From Thalassia testudinum (taxonomy: Eukaryota > Streptophyta > Magnoliopsida > Alismatales > Hydrocharitaceae): a stretch of 64,000 nucleotides of DNA. Position numbers and translations under genes: made by a program. Location: positions 19,270,501-19,334,500 of the forward strand of contig JAZHRO010000036.1 in the NCBI GenBank assembly GCA_037157565.1, in the 5' to 3' direction. Numbering within the stretch: position 1 is the first letter of the stretch; the number at the start of each line of letters is the position of its first letter. The notes beneath the pieces were generated by a model. It had not been told where the DNA came from. It did not search any database and saw nothing but the letters and a program-made list of their open reading frames with translations. This document shows, in pieces, positions 11,581 to 22,083 of this stretch.

Positions 11581-11592
11581 GTCGTTGTAGTA
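11581..11592 (-). other. tRNA-Asp 5'-half match in M1 U5
   Basis: The plus strand reads GTCGTTGTAGTA, the same as nucleotides 1-12 of plant tRNA-Asp(GUC) as I recall it; M1 RNA (minus sense) is therefore complementary to the 5' end of its own primer tRNA. It is 33 bp from the LTR edge. The second copy is at 18,831-18,842, where U5 lies next to the PBS. Confidence 0.55.
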
Positions 11593-11731
11593 AAGCCGGT
11601 TGTTACCAACGTTTCATATAAAATTTTTTTACTCGGAAAAATAAAAGAGTTCCCGAGGTCGAACTCAGGGAGCAAGTTGTATTCTAGAGATATACAAGTT
11701 CTATTACAAAAATAAAGAGAGAGAGAGAGAG

Positions 11732-11960
11732 ATGAAAATTTGGCTTCTTCTTCTTTTCTTCTTTCTTCCTCTTTGTCTTTGGTTCTTCCTGTTCTTCTTC
11801 TTCTTCTTCCTTCAGATCTTCCCCTCGTGCTCTTCTTCTTCTGTTCTTCCTTGTTTCTTTTCTTTCTTTTTCTTCAGATCGTCTTCTTCTTTTCTTGCTT
11901 CTTGCTTCTCTTCATTCCTTCTTCTTCTTTGTCTTCACCTGCCTTGACCTCTCTTTTTCT
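11732..11960. repeat. (CTT)n-rich low-complexity tract in M1 LTR
   Basis: Long pyrimidine-only runs, mostly CTT/TTC, present in both LTRs (second copy 18,982-19,210). On the transcribed strand this is a GAA-rich purine tract in R-U5. The frames read through it are artefacts of the repeat. Confidence 0.85.
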
Positions 11961-12730
11961 TCTTTCGCGATGGCCGTTGCTCTTCCTTCTTCTTCAGCCT
12001 GTCTTCTTTCCTGCTCTGGCTGCTGACCTTCCGTCGTCTGCCCCGGTGCTGAGACGACTTAACGATGCCTTCGCTACAAGTGCAGCAGCTCCTTCTTCTT
12101 CAGCGGGTCTGCTTCTTCTTCTTTGGCCTGCACACTTCGGAGTTTTTTCGTCAAGAGGCGAAAACCTATTCTACCCCCCTCCCCCGCGTATCTCTCTCTC
12201 TGAAATCACTCTTCGGAAGCTCTCCCAGAGCGCTACCGGGTAATCGGGTTCGGGTCAGGCCCGGGTCCAGGCCCACCGGCGTGCGTGGTGGGCGAGGAGT
12301 GCAGGTCAGTCTAATCGGGTCGGGCCAGGTCCGCGGAGCGTGGTCACGGACGAGGCCGAGTCGGGTCGGGTCGGGTGAGAGGGACCTCACCCCGTGGTAA
12401 CTGAGGCAAACAGATGGTGGCAGTTTTGCAATTTATGTGAGTGTGTGGCTCCAGAAACTCCCGAGGTGGGACTATCCGCGCACCCCGCTTCTCTCACGCC
12501 TGCAGCAGGGATGGTGCTTCCAATTGCAACAGCTGTTGAGGCGCGCAACTCCAATTGAGGGCCAGGGTGTGTGCGCAAGACTCTTTCGCGCTGGCCGTGG
12601 CTCTTCAACCTGGGATATCTAGGCTTGGAGCAACCTCGAGCAAGCTTCGAGCTTCCTCGCCAATGGCGGTCAAGGCCTGGAACCTGAAATCAATAGAACT
12701 GCCTCTCGGCCAAATCAGACAGGCGGGGGA

Positions 12731-12753
12731 CCTTCGCCGTGGCACGGCGAAGG
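12731..12753. repeat. Perfect inverted repeat, 11-bp arms, in M1 LTR
   Basis: CCTTCGCCGTG and CACGGCGAAGG separated by one base. The right LTR has the same at 19,981-20,003. It lies downstream of the TATA box, so it would be in the RNA as a tight hairpin. Confidence 0.8.
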
Positions 12754-13099
12754 TGGTCAGGGGGTCTGCAGGGGGCGAGATGGAGCTGTCAGGTCGTCCT
12801 AGGTCAAACTGTGAGCGAGGGAGTGGGTGTGTTCGGTGGGTCTGCAGAGGGTGTTCGGTGGGAAGTGGAGGGGCGGAAGAGGATCAGGGTGAGGAGGCGG
12901 AGGTTCTGCGGTGGTCGGCGAGCCGTGTGGGTCGCTGAGGTGATGGGAGCGGCTCGCCGGAGGGTGGTCGGAGGCGGAGAGGATGAGGGTGAATAGGGTC
13001 GGTAGAGGGCTTAATTGACTAAATCGAAAGCGGGGAAAGAAAGAGGAGGAGAAGGGGAGTAAGTCTAACTTAACTGCAGGGACGAAGGGGGAGGAACAG

Positions 13100-13124
13100 G
13101 GCGACAGTCGTATCGACTGTCGCC
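13100..13124. repeat. Perfect inverted repeat, 11-bp arms, in M1 LTR
   Basis: GGCGACAGTCG and CGACTGTCGCC flank a 3-base TAT centre. Repeated at 20,350-20,374 in the right LTR. Also within the predicted transcript. Confidence 0.8.
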
Positions 13125-13368
13125 GGAGAAGACGATGCCCAGTGGGGGAAGGACGGCGGTGACGACAGGGCAGAGGCAGCGCGCGCCGGTATTGCGCGAC
13201 GCGGAAAGAGCAGGGGAAGAAATCTCTGCTGCTGGTATTGCGGCAGAGCGAAGAGGAGGAGGAGGAAGAACCGCCGGAGCTGGTGGGCGTCTGCCGGAGT
13301 GAGAAGAGAGGAAAATTGGGGGTTTTCTCCGTCAGATCCAGGCTGCTTTCGTCGGTGGAGCGGCGGGG

Positions 13369-13379
13369 GGTATTTATAG
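13369..13379 (-). promoter_or_regulatory. TATA box of M1 3' LTR (minus strand)
   Basis: The minus strand reads CCCTATAAATACC. The same is at about 20,619-20,629 in the 5' LTR, where it would drive the element RNA. It fixes U3 as the sequence above about 13,380, which contains four clustered inverted repeats. Confidence 0.6.
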
Positions 13380-13403
13380 GGTTGAAGCAGGGAGGAAGGC
13401 GGA

Positions 13404-13613
13404 GGGAGACGACGTGTCTCCCTCGCCGGAGAATGGTCGGAATTCGAACCCATACCGTCCGTGCGTTCGCACGGCCGGTATGGGGGGCTGCAATGACCAT
13501 GGGGGTGCTCCTGCGACGGCTGACGACGCAGGGCACCCCCGGTACACATGCCAAGTCCTCCACCTTACCCTGCGCGGCGCCATGCTCCGCGCAAGGTCGC
13601 CGGAGCATGGTGC
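13404..13613. repeat. Cluster of four inverted repeats in M1 U3
   Basis: GGGAGAC/GTCTCCC (13,404-13,422); 16-bp arms with one mismatch, CCATACCGTCCGTGCG/CGCACGGCCGGTATGG (13,450-13,483); GGGGGTGC/GCACCCCC with inner CTGCG/CGCAG (13,501-13,540); GCGCCATGCTCCG/CGGAGCATGGTGC with one mismatch (13,577-13,613). They lie 25-240 bp upstream of the minus-strand TATA box. The right LTR has the same cluster shifted by 7,250, with a substitution in the second one (TTCG to TTTG). Confidence 0.8.
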
Positions 13614-14303
13614 TGGCAGGGTTTTGCAGGAGGGACCTGTTTGCAAAGAACGAAGGAGAGTTAGGGGCCTAAATGCGAGGGTTCAAAAGTTGAGGGCCAA
13701 AGAGTAAATATATGAGGACCAAAGTGTAAAGTCGGTCAAGGAGGTTTCTTCTTAGGCTCAAGTTTTTATACATGACTAATTAGAACCTAAGGAATCTGAT
13801 GGTAAATTTCATTTTCATATTAAACCTTGTTTGACCGGTCAATTTGCGTAAAGACCCAAATTAAGTTATTAATTGGGCATGGTTCTCAATGTAGGCCAAA
13901 ATGGGTTCTAAAGGCCAAATTGAAGGTTCTAAACCCTAGAGATTATTTTTATATGAATTTTAGAGGGTTTATTCTATTTTTACTTTGCCTCGAACCTTGT
14001 GAATTGAAGTGGGTTGTTTTAGGGTTACAGATTATCATTTGGTTCCTTGGAAGTGCTGTAGCCCTTGCTAGATCATCTCATCCCACTTTTATTCTTATTA
14101 AGCTGTTTTGACCTGTGTTTGGGCCCTGAATTACCCTGTATGCAGATTATACTGGTAAAATTGCACTTTTACCCCTTATGACTGGTTTTCTTCTCAAACT
14201 CAGAATTCTCTGAGTTAAGCCTTTCCTTGAGATATGTAGGAGCTTTTATCCTTTGTATTGGGTCAAAATGAGCTAGTTATGGCTCATGATGAGGTTCTCA
14301 TCA

Positions 14304-14313
14304 TACCCCCATG
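14304..14313 (-). other. M1 polypurine tract at the 3' LTR
   Basis: Minus strand CATGGGGGTA directly before TGATGAGAAC, the start of U3. It would prime plus-strand DNA. The same motif marks the 3' LTR of A, M2, M3, M4 and M5. Confidence 0.8.
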
Positions 14314-14766
14314 CCTAGCTTTTGCTAGTCCCTTAGCAAAAAACTTAAGGTTTCAACCCTTGTTCTAGACCATGAAGTTTTCAATGGTTTTAGATAAGTG
14401 CCTTTTTATTTGAGCATAGATTAGGTTAGAATGCTGACCATAGGCCTAAAAGATACTCTAGTACCAATCAAGATCCAAATCTGTCTAGCCTTAGCCTCAG
14501 TCTTTCAGCAAAGGTTTTTAAGGCCCGCAAGAACTAACCTAAGGTTTATTGGACTTCGTGGTTAAAGCACCCGTGCTTGAAATGATTTTAGCCCTGGCCC
14601 AGTTCGCAGTGCGTTTTGTAAGAGAGAGATAGAAAGTTTTTTCTGTTTGGAGAGTTTTCTCTCTCTTCTTTTTTTTTTTTTTTTTTTTTTAGTTCTAGCC
14701 TAGGATTGGCTTTTCAACACGGTCTGTATCAGATTCCTTGCTCCCATCATCAATCCTCAAGGGTTC

Positions 14767-14911
14767 CTGGCGATCGATGCTTCGAGATAGCACCGCCCAT
14801 GGCAACCCCCGGAACCCTGGCTATTGAGATTTCGAGATAATCCCATCCATGGTATTCCGTGGCCGAATCCAGACCCTGGCAATTGACACTTCGAGATAAT
14901 GCCATCCATGG
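14767..14911 (-). repeat. Three tandem degenerate units in M1 3' region
   Basis: Each unit on the minus strand resembles CCATGGGCGGTGCTATCTCG, then AAG, a few variable bases and CCAGG. Units are at 14,767-14,802, 14,816-14,852 and 14,875-14,911. M2 has three in the same order, and A has one clear and one poor unit. Confidence 0.8.
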
Positions 14912-15856
14912 AATCTGAACCAGCAGAGTGCTTACATGCCCCCCGTAGGATATGTAAATATCCTAAGAGACAAGCACCGAGGAGATGATATTTTGTTACG
15001 CATCTTCGAGGGGATTTTCCGCCTCTCCGCGCTGGGAACTCGTCCAAATCAACTTGTGTTGATCGGCCATTCCTATTCTAGGTGTTCTTTTCAGATTTTT
15101 GCGACGCTTCTGCGTGATTCTGATTTTTACGCTTACTGAACCAGGCTGTGTGTGAGATTAGGGTGCTTAGGTTACTGAGTCCCGTAAACCAAAAATTAGT
15201 TAACGAGGCCGAATACTTCCTAAGCCTTAGACCTAATACTTCAGCTTTTCATTTTCCTCAACCTCTTGAGGAGTGTCCAGATCTTAATGGGTACTAAGAG
15301 TCTATTCAAGAATGCCTAAGGTTTGCATTCTTACTAATCTTATTGTGCACTTTTCAGTTATTTTCTTGAATGAGGTCTAGAACTTAGGTTAATTCCTTAG
15401 TTCCTTACTAATGACTATCAACTTTTCTTATAATTTTGTGCTCCTTTTTCATTTTGTTTCTTCTCTCCTTCACAAAATTCTCCTCTTTTCCTCTTATTCT
15501 TTTTCGAAAATTTTTTTAATTTTTATGGTATTTTTGGCATATGTGAATTTTTTGTTTGAAACCTTTTCTTACGAGTTTTTGCACTTTCATACCCCCCCAT
15601 GCCTAAGATTTGCAATGTCCTCATTGTAACCTAGGGGTTTTTATTCAACAAAGTTCATACATTAGGATAGCTGTTTTGATGAGTGAATGGGTCGGGGTGA
15701 CTGTTGCGGACGATTTCTAATCTCAGATGCAAGCACCTGAGGTGGAGTCGGCTGTCCTAAAGTGTGAACTTCAAGTGCAAAAAGCTGTCAGAACAAGTTT
15801 CAGGTTTTCAAAGAGAATGACGGGCTGCCTCCCGTTGAGCGCTAAATTTGATGCCT

Positions 15857-17728
15857 TCAGCCAAGCGGGAAATGCGATGGAGAGGGGATGGTCAACTCAG
15901 TAGAGTTTTGTAAGACAAGCACCTTGATTAAGAGCCTGGTTGGTCCAACCAGGTGCTTGTTCAGATCAACAGGCTGATGATGCAGCCCAAACCCAATCAA
16001 TCTGGTGGGTTGATAGATGTGGATAAAAAGGTGTGGAGCCCACCAGAAATTATGAAGCTCAGATGGATGTGGAAGTGTAAACGCAGGGTTTGGCTGTGCC
16101 GAATCAGCCTGGTCAGAGTAGGGACCCGTAGGATAATCAGTGGTTGATGCAGGAACCCTACAGGGGTGATCAGAGAATGATAGAGAATGGTATGTAGTCT
16201 GATCAATGTTCGAAACCCGATGTGGAAATGCAATCGGCTCGGTGAGAGGTGAATCAGCATAGAAATTGAGTCCGGTTGCGGGTCGGGGTTTGGGAGAGGT
16301 TTTGATCCGTTCTGTGTGTGCGGATGAGGTGGCCATTGTGTACGAGGGCTCTTCTAGAAACAGATGATAGGTGATTTTCTGTAGAGAGTCCTCTGGGTAA
16401 CTATCAAATGCCGGAAGAGTGTTTGTAGGATGAAAGAAATCGGATTCGAGAAAAAATTTGGATTCTTGGTTGCAATCACTCTTGGCATTTTCTGTTTTTG
16501 GTTCCTGAGGATCGAAAAGGAATGATTTTGTGTTATCAGTGATCTCGGGAATTAGGACCTCAGAGTCAGAGTCAGAGTCAGAGTCATGTGAACTGAGGTC
16601 GTAGATAGGCCTGGCGTGTTCAGGAAGGGGAATCTCTCCGCAATTATAGTCAGATTTGAAATTGTCGGAGAGTTGGCGAAAATGAGATTCATGATCATGA
16701 ATTCCACCACAACAAAAATCATCAGATGTGGAATCAGCAGCCTGACTGGGTTCTAGCCTATATGTCAATTCTGGGTTCAAAAAGATGTTCTGTTCAAGCT
16801 CTAAGCTGGTAGGATAGACCCCATTAAAACCTTGCTCATCCAACTCCTCAGTTTCTGTATCATAAATTGGCATGTTTTCTGAGAAATCGATCAGATTTCC
16901 TGAGGATGTTGGAGAGGGATACTCATTAAATAGAGGCCCGGAATCATATCCTGTAAAAATTTGATCTTCCTCATAAAGGGCCTCATAATCTTCCCAATAA
17001 GTTTCAGATCTGGGTTCTAGGCTTAGGATGTGGGTAGAATTATTAGAACCTAAGTCCGAATAACCTTCGAGGGTCACCTTATCAAAACAAGGGGTGGAAT
17101 TTATACCCTCCAGAGGTTCAATTCTAATCTTGTTATTGCAGGAGTCTTGGAGTTCTAAGCTTGGTGATTCTTGGCCTAGGGTTGGCTCAGCATTGTGTTC
17201 TCCTGCAATATCCCAACCTAATTCAACATTGTCTTCTATCTGGGTTGGGATTTTACAACCACTTTGTGCCTCAATCCCGGGATCTGGGAAACTGAATTGT
17301 TCCTTAATACTGTTCCAAGATGGTTCATCCTCTGTTACTGGTATATACGGGTATTTCTGGTTGATAATTTGTTCTACTGATTTCATCATTTCTACCCGTT
17401 TTATAAGGGCATCTTGGTGTTGTTCCCAAAGTACAGGATTTGTCAAGCATTGAAGGTATTCAGATTGGTGTAATTTTTCCATCTCAATGTATCCTGTCAT
17501 GAGCATATCTCGGGTTGATCCTTTTGAAATTCCAGTTAATAGAATTTGGGCACAGTTTATGATGAAGGATGTGGTTGTTGGGACATCAACCTGAATATCT
17601 CCTACTGGTGTTGAGGTTTTTTCTTCTTTATCATAGAATCTTATGGCATCCTCGATCATTTTATCTTTCATAGATCTCCGATATTCAGGTTTCTTGAATG
17701 GTAGTCTTGCTAGGTAATTAGGCTGCAT
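15857..17728 (-). CDS. M1-encoded acidic protein of unknown function
   Basis: Single long frame, 623 codons from the first ATG at 17,728; the stop-to-stop frame extends to 17,917 but that part has no ATG. I recognise no gag, protease, RT, RNase H, integrase, env or zinc-finger motif. The N-terminal third has a charged helical stretch (about residues 55-135, MKDKMIEDAIRFYDKEEK and later LIKRVEMMKSVEQIINQKY), the middle is strongly acidic (TETEELDE, SDSDSDSDSE), and the C-terminus is Pro/Ser/Thr/His-rich. No signal peptide or membrane segment is evident. It is intact in an element with near-identical LTRs, which suggests recent selection or very recent amplification. It may be a replaced gag-like or accessory protein; I do not assign a function. 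Confidence 0.75.
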   Translation of the reverse strand: MQPNYLARLPFKKPEYRRSMKDKMIEDAIRFYDKEEKTSTPVGDIQVDVPTTTSFIINCAQILLTGISKGSTRDMLMTGYIEMEKLHQSEYLQCLTNPVLWEQHQDALIKRVEMMKSVEQIINQKYPYIPVTEDEPSWNSIKEQFSFPDPGIEAQSGCKIPTQIEDNVELGWDIAGEHNAEPTLGQESPSLELQDSCNNKIRIEPLEGINSTPCFDKVTLEGYSDLGSNNSTHILSLEPRSETYWEDYEALYEEDQIFTGYDSGPLFNEYPSPTSSGNLIDFSENMPIYDTETEELDEQGFNGVYPTSLELEQNIFLNPELTYRLEPSQAADSTSDDFCCGGIHDHESHFRQLSDNFKSDYNCGEIPLPEHARPIYDLSSHDSDSDSDSEVLIPEITDNTKSFLFDPQEPKTENAKSDCNQESKFFLESDFFHPTNTLPAFDSYPEDSLQKITYHLFLEEPSYTMATSSAHTERIKTSPKPRPATGLNFYADSPLTEPIAFPHRVSNIDQTTYHSLSFSDHPCRVPASTTDYPTGPYSDQADSAQPNPAFTLPHPSELHNFWWAPHLFIHIYQPTRLIGFGLHHQPVDLNKHLVGPTRLLIKVLVLQNSTELTIPSPSHFPLG

Positions 17729-18776
17729 AATTGGATCAGGTGGTGGAATAGAATCAAAGTTTGAATCAAGATGGAAGAAGGGGATTTTGTTAATGATTTC
17801 TGCAAAAACAAAGGAGCCGAGGCTTAGCCTCGGGAAGAGTGAATTTCTATAGGAGGTTTCAAGGACCTCCTGAAAAATACTGAAGGGCTGGATGAGATAA
17901 GCAGGTGCTGGACCCAATCAAGACACCCAAAAATTGTTGGGTGACTATAGAGGTTCGGGGCAGATGGACCCCTTGATCAGAAAGATCGTCCACCTGAGAA
18001 TTACCTGGGCAGCCAGAGAGGGAGAGTCCCGCGAAGACCCCTACACGGTAGAGCGTCCCCACGGGTTACAGGGTTTCCCCCACCCGACCTCTCTTGTCAC
18101 TGCGGTTCCAGGTAGACCAGAATGGGGATCTTGACCTCTTAAGTCTACCAATTTTAAGATCAGGGTGCTTAAGGTTTCACTTGAACTTTTAGTCTTTTTA
18201 AGTGCAAAGAGTGACCTAATTTAAGGTTGGTTAACCCAAAGGGGTCAACTTTACCTCTTGTTTTCTTTGAGAGCTTTTAGGTCCTGTCTTTTAGGGTTCA
18301 AGTGTTTAGAGAGCCAATTGTTTTAGATTTTCTTTGAATAGGTATTTTCAGACAAGGGCTTGGGCACACTTCATTTGGTTTTCTCAATTCTTGCTTAAGG
18401 AGTGTGTCTCTAAATCCCTAGTGTTGGATCTTAGGTTGGCTCTACTTGGTCCAGTTAATTCTTTGTTGGGTAATTAGGGCTCAAGCAAGAATGTGTTAGC
18501 CCTTAAATACCCTTAATAGTGTGCAGAAATAATGAGTTGAAAACATGCAACTTTTATGGTTACTAAATATGGAAGACAGGTTAGCCCTATATTGCTTGTT
18601 CTTTTCTTTTCTTCCTCTTTAGAGTGTAGGGGTTAATAGTGAGAGAAAAGATTTTACCTGTCTTCGGTGTGGTTGTGTGGTTGCTTGTCTTCTTGAGTTC
18701 CTATAGCTGCACAAAAGAGAGGAGATTATCAGAACTTAAAAGAAACAGGAATGTTTACCTCTAGAATAGCCGTTGC
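17729..18776 (-). other. M1 5' leader (noncoding)
   Basis: Between the PBS and the ATG of the M1 ORF. Contains short palindromic stretches near 17,930-18,130 and otherwise mixed sequence with no gene. Compared with A, the leader has been shortened and the gag-pol region is absent. Confidence 0.7.
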
Positions 18777-18794
18777 TCCCCGGCAACGGCGCCA
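18777..18794 (-). other. M1 primer-binding site (tRNA-Asp, minus strand)
   Basis: Plus-strand TCCCCGGCAACGGCGCCA is the exact reverse complement of the A PBS, three bases from the right LTR. It proves that M1 is minus-oriented and that the right LTR is its 5' LTR. Confidence 0.95.
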
Positions 18795-18797
18795 AAA

Positions 18798-21553
18798 TGA
18801 TAACGCGTGGGTTTGACCGGGTTGAGTTATGTCGTTGTAGTAAAGCCGGTTGTTACCAACGTTTCATATAAAATTTTTTTACTCGGAAAAATAAAAGAGT
18901 TCCCGAGGTCGAACTCAGGGAGCAAGTTGTATTCTAGAGATATACAAGTTCTATTACAAAAATAAAGAGAGAGAGAGAGAGATGAAAATTTGGCTTCTTC
19001 TTCTTTTCTTCTTTCTTCCTCTTTGTCTTTGGTTCTTCCTGTTCTTCTTCTTCTTCTTCCTTCAGATCTTCCCCTCGTGCTCTTCTTCTTCTGTTCTTCC
19101 TTGTTTCTTTTCTTTCTTTTTCTTCAGATCGTCTTCTTCTTTTCTTGCTTCTTGCTTCTCTTCATTCCTTCTTCTTCTTTGTCTTCACCTGCCTTGACCT
19201 CTCTTTTTCTTCTTTCGCGATGGCCGTTGCTCTTCCTTCTTCTTCAGCCTGTCTTCTTTCCTGCTCTGGCTGCTGACCTTCCGTCGTCTGCCCCGGTGCT
19301 GAGACGACTTAACGATGCCTTCGCTACAAGTGCAGCAGCTCCTTCTTCTTCAGCGGGTCTGCTTCTTCTTCTTTGGCCTGCACACTTCGGAGTTTTTTCG
19401 TCAAGAGGCAAAAACCTATTCTACCCCCCTCCCCCGCGTATCTCTCTCTCTGAAATCACTCTTCGGAAGCTCTCCCAGAGCGCTACCGGGTAATCGGGTT
19501 CGGGTCAGGCCCGGGTCCAGGCCCACCGGCGTGCGTGGTGGGCGAGGAGTGCAGGTCAGTCTAATCGGGTCGGGCCAGGTCCGCGGAGCGTGGTCACGGA
19601 CGAGGCCGAGTCGGGTCGGGTCGGGTGAGAGGGACCTCACCCCGTGGTAACTGAGGCAAACAGATGGTGGCAGTTTTGCAATTTATGTGAGTGTGTGGCT
19701 CCAGAAACTCCCGAGGTGGGACTATCCGCGCACCCCGCTTCTCTCACGCCTGCAGCAGGGATGGTGCTTCCAATTGCAACAGCTGTTGAGGCGCGCAACT
19801 CCAATTGAGGGCCAGGGTGTGTGCGCAAGACTCTTTCGCGCTGGCCGTGGCTCTTCAACCTGGGATATCTAGGCTTGGAGCAACCTCGAGCAAGCTTCGA
19901 GCTTCCTCGCCAATGGCGGTCAAGGCCTGGAACCTGAAATCAATAGAACTGCCTCTCGGCCAAATCAGACAGGCGGGGGACCTTCGCCGTGGCACGGCGA
20001 AGGTGGTCAGGGGGTCTGCAGGGGGCGAGATGGAGCTGTCAGGTCGTCCTAGGTCAAACTGTGAGCGAGGGAGTGGGTGTGTTCGGTGGGTCTGCAGAGG
20101 GTGTTCGGTGGGAAGTGGAGGGGCGGAAGAGGATCAGGGTGAGGAGGCGGAGGTTCTGCGGTGGTCGGCGAGCCATGTGGGTCGCTGAGGTGATGGGAGC
20201 GGCTCGCCGGAGGGTGGTCGGAGGCGGAGAGGATGAGGGTGAACAGGGTCGGTAGAGGGCTTAATTGACTAAATCGAAAGCGGGGAAAGAAAGAGGAGGA
20301 GAAGGGGAGTAAGTCTAACTTAACTGCAGGGACGAAGGGGGAGGAACAGGGCGACAGTCGTATCGACTGTCGCCGGAGAAGACGATGCCCAGTGGGGGAA
20401 GGACGGCGGTGACGACGGGGCAGAGGCAGCGCGCGCCGGTATTGCGCGACGCGGAAAGAGCAGGGGAAGAAATCTCTGCTGCTGGTATTGCGGCAGAGCG
20501 AAGAGGAGGAGGAGGAAGAACCGCCGGAGCTGGTGGGCGTCTGCCGGAGTGAGAAGAGAGGAAAATTGGGGGTTTTCTCCGTCAGATCCAGGCTGCTTTC
20601 GTCGGTGGAGCGGCGGGGGGTATTTATAGGGTTGAAGCAGGGAGGAAGGCGGAGGGAGACGACGTGTCTCCCTCGCCGGAGAATGGTCGGAATTCGAACC
20701 CATACCGTCCGTGCGTTTGCACGGCCGGTATGGGGGGCTGCAATGACCATGGGGGTGCTCCTGCGACGGCTGACGACGCAGGGCACCCCCGGTACACATG
20801 CCAGGTCCTCCACCTTACCCTGCGCGGCGCCATGCTCCGCGCAAGGTCGCCGGAGCATGGTGCTGGCAGGGTTTTGCAGGAGGGACCTGTTTGCAAAGAA
20901 CGAAGGAGAGTTAGGGGCCTAAATGCGAGGGTTCAAAAGTTGAGGGCCAAAGAGTAAATATATGAGGACCAAAGTGTAAAGTCGGTCAAGGAGGTTTCTT
21001 CTTAGGCTCAAGTTTTTATACATGACTAATTAGAACCTAAGGAATCTGATGGTAAATTTCATTTTCATATTAAACCTTGTTTGACCGGTCAATTTGCGTA
21101 AAGACCCAAATTAAGTTATTAATTGGGCATGGTTCTCAATGTAGGCCAAAATGGGTTCTAAAGGCCAAATTGAAGGTTCTAAACCCTAGAGATTATTTTT
21201 ATATGAATTTTAGAGGGTTTATTCTATTTTTACTTTGCCTCGAACCTTGTGAATTGAAGTGGGTTGTTTTAGGGTTACAGATTATCATTTGGTTCCTTGG
21301 AAGTGCTGTAGCCCTTGCTAGATCATCTCATCCCACTTTTATTCTTATTAAGCTGTTTTGACCTGTGTTTGGGCCCTGAATTACCCTGTATGCAGATTAT
21401 ACTGGTAAAATTGCACTTTTACCCCTTATGACTGGTTTTCTTCTCAAACTCAGAATTCTCTGAGTTAAGCCTTTCCTTGAGATATGTAGGAGCTTTTATC
21501 CTTTGTATTGGGTCAAAATGAGCTAGTTATGGCTCATGATGAGGTTCTCATCA
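18798..21553 (-). repeat. M1 5' LTR (right copy)
   Basis: 2,756 bp, same edges as the left copy. By-eye differences: near 19,410, 20,175, 20,243, 20,417, 20,718 and 20,804, all C/T or G/A. Carries the TATA box near 20,624, all inverted repeats and the U5 tRNA-Asp match at 18,831-18,842. Confidence 0.95.
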
Positions 21554-21558
21554 ACGAC
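21554..21558. repeat. TSD of M1 (right copy, ACGAC)
   Basis: Second ACGAC, continuing directly into the integrase codons of element A. Confidence 0.96.
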
Positions 21559-22083
21559 GCTTTATGGGCCTACCGTACCGCTTTTAAAACTCCGCTTGGC
21601 ATGTCTCCCTTCCGTCTGATTTTCGGGAAGGCATGCCATCTCCCGGTAGAATTAGAACATAGGGCTTTTTGGGCAATAAAACAACTTAATATGGATTTAT
21701 CTGATGCCGGTAACCATAGAAAATTACAATTAACTGAATTGGAAGAATTACGTAATTTCTCCTATGAAAATGCGAGGATTTATAAAGACCGAACAAAGAA
21801 ATTTCATGATAAATATATTGTTCGGAAACACTTTGACGTTAATCAACGTGTTTGGCTTTTCGATGCGAGATTACGTCTTTTTCCTGGCAAATTAAAATCT
21901 AAATGGACCGGCCCCTTTATTGTTCATAAAACATATCCATACGGTGCTGTTGACCTTCTTGATCCACAAACTAATTCGATATTTCAAGTCAATGGCCAGC
22001 GTTTAAAGCCCTATTTTGACCATACGCCTAAAATTCCATCTGAATCTGTTAATTTTACTGAGCCAACCACCCTTGATCACTAG
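21559..22083 (+). pseudogene. Element A integrase C-terminus, separated from gag-pol by M1
   Basis: Continuation of the frame cut at 11,547, starting [18 protein letters not shown] and including [14 protein letters not shown], the WTGPF block and NGQRLKPYF near the end, then a TAG at 22,081. This is the DNA-binding C-terminal part typical of Ty3/Gypsy integrases. There is no internal stop. It has no start or promoter of its own, so with M1 in place the integrase of A lacks this domain. Confidence 0.9.

Larger units (their letters stand above)
11548..14303 (-). repeat. M1 3' LTR (left copy)
   Basis: TGATAACGCG to TTCTCATCA. Read on the minus strand, U3 is the high-coordinate part, a TATA box is near 13,370, and R-U5 runs down to 11,548. 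A pyrimidine (CTT)n stretch occupies 11,732-11,960. The middle (12,230-13,700) is GC-rich and holds a series of near-perfect inverted repeats. Frames inside the LTR are not supported as genes. Confidence 0.95.
14304..15856 (-). other. M1 3' noncoding region with two polypurine tracts and a conserved module
   Basis: No supported gene. In transcript direction: an internal polypurine motif (15,592-15,622 reversed), a pyrimidine- and AT-rich stretch, a conserved block (14,967-15,012), an almost perfect palindrome TAGGATATGTAAATATCCTA (14,946-14,965), three degenerate tandem units (14,767-14,911), a poly-T/A tract near 14,670-14,690, and the 3' polypurine tract CATGGGGGTA at the LTR edge. The block, palindrome and tandem units also occur in M2 (39,455-39,700), and block and unit in A (22,798-23,038). 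Confidence 0.8.
11548..21553 (-). mobile_element. M1: non-autonomous Athila-like LTR element inserted in the integrase of A
   Basis: LTRs of exactly 2,756 bp at both ends (offset 7,250 with no indel), TSD ACGAC, tRNA-Asp PBS beside the right LTR and a polypurine tract beside the left LTR, both on the minus strand. The 4.5-kb interior has no gag, protease, RT, RNase H or integrase, only one long unknown ORF. LTRs differ at about six sites by eye (0.22%), all transitions. PBS type, U5 edge and 3' region match M2 and A, so proteins were probably supplied by an element of that group. The donor is inferred. Confidence 0.94.

Noticed and set aside
11740..12243. 167-codon Leu/Ser-rich frame with apparent membrane segments, repeated at 18,990-19,493
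   Set aside because: It is the (CTT)n tract read as Leu/Ser/Phe and is on the strand opposite to M1 transcription.
12799..13608. 269-codon minus-strand frame in the M1 LTR, repeated at 20,049-20,858
   Set aside because: It starts upstream of the TATA box, lies in GC-rich LTR sequence, is low complexity (Ser/Pro/Arg) and has no domain. A composition artefact present in both LTRs.
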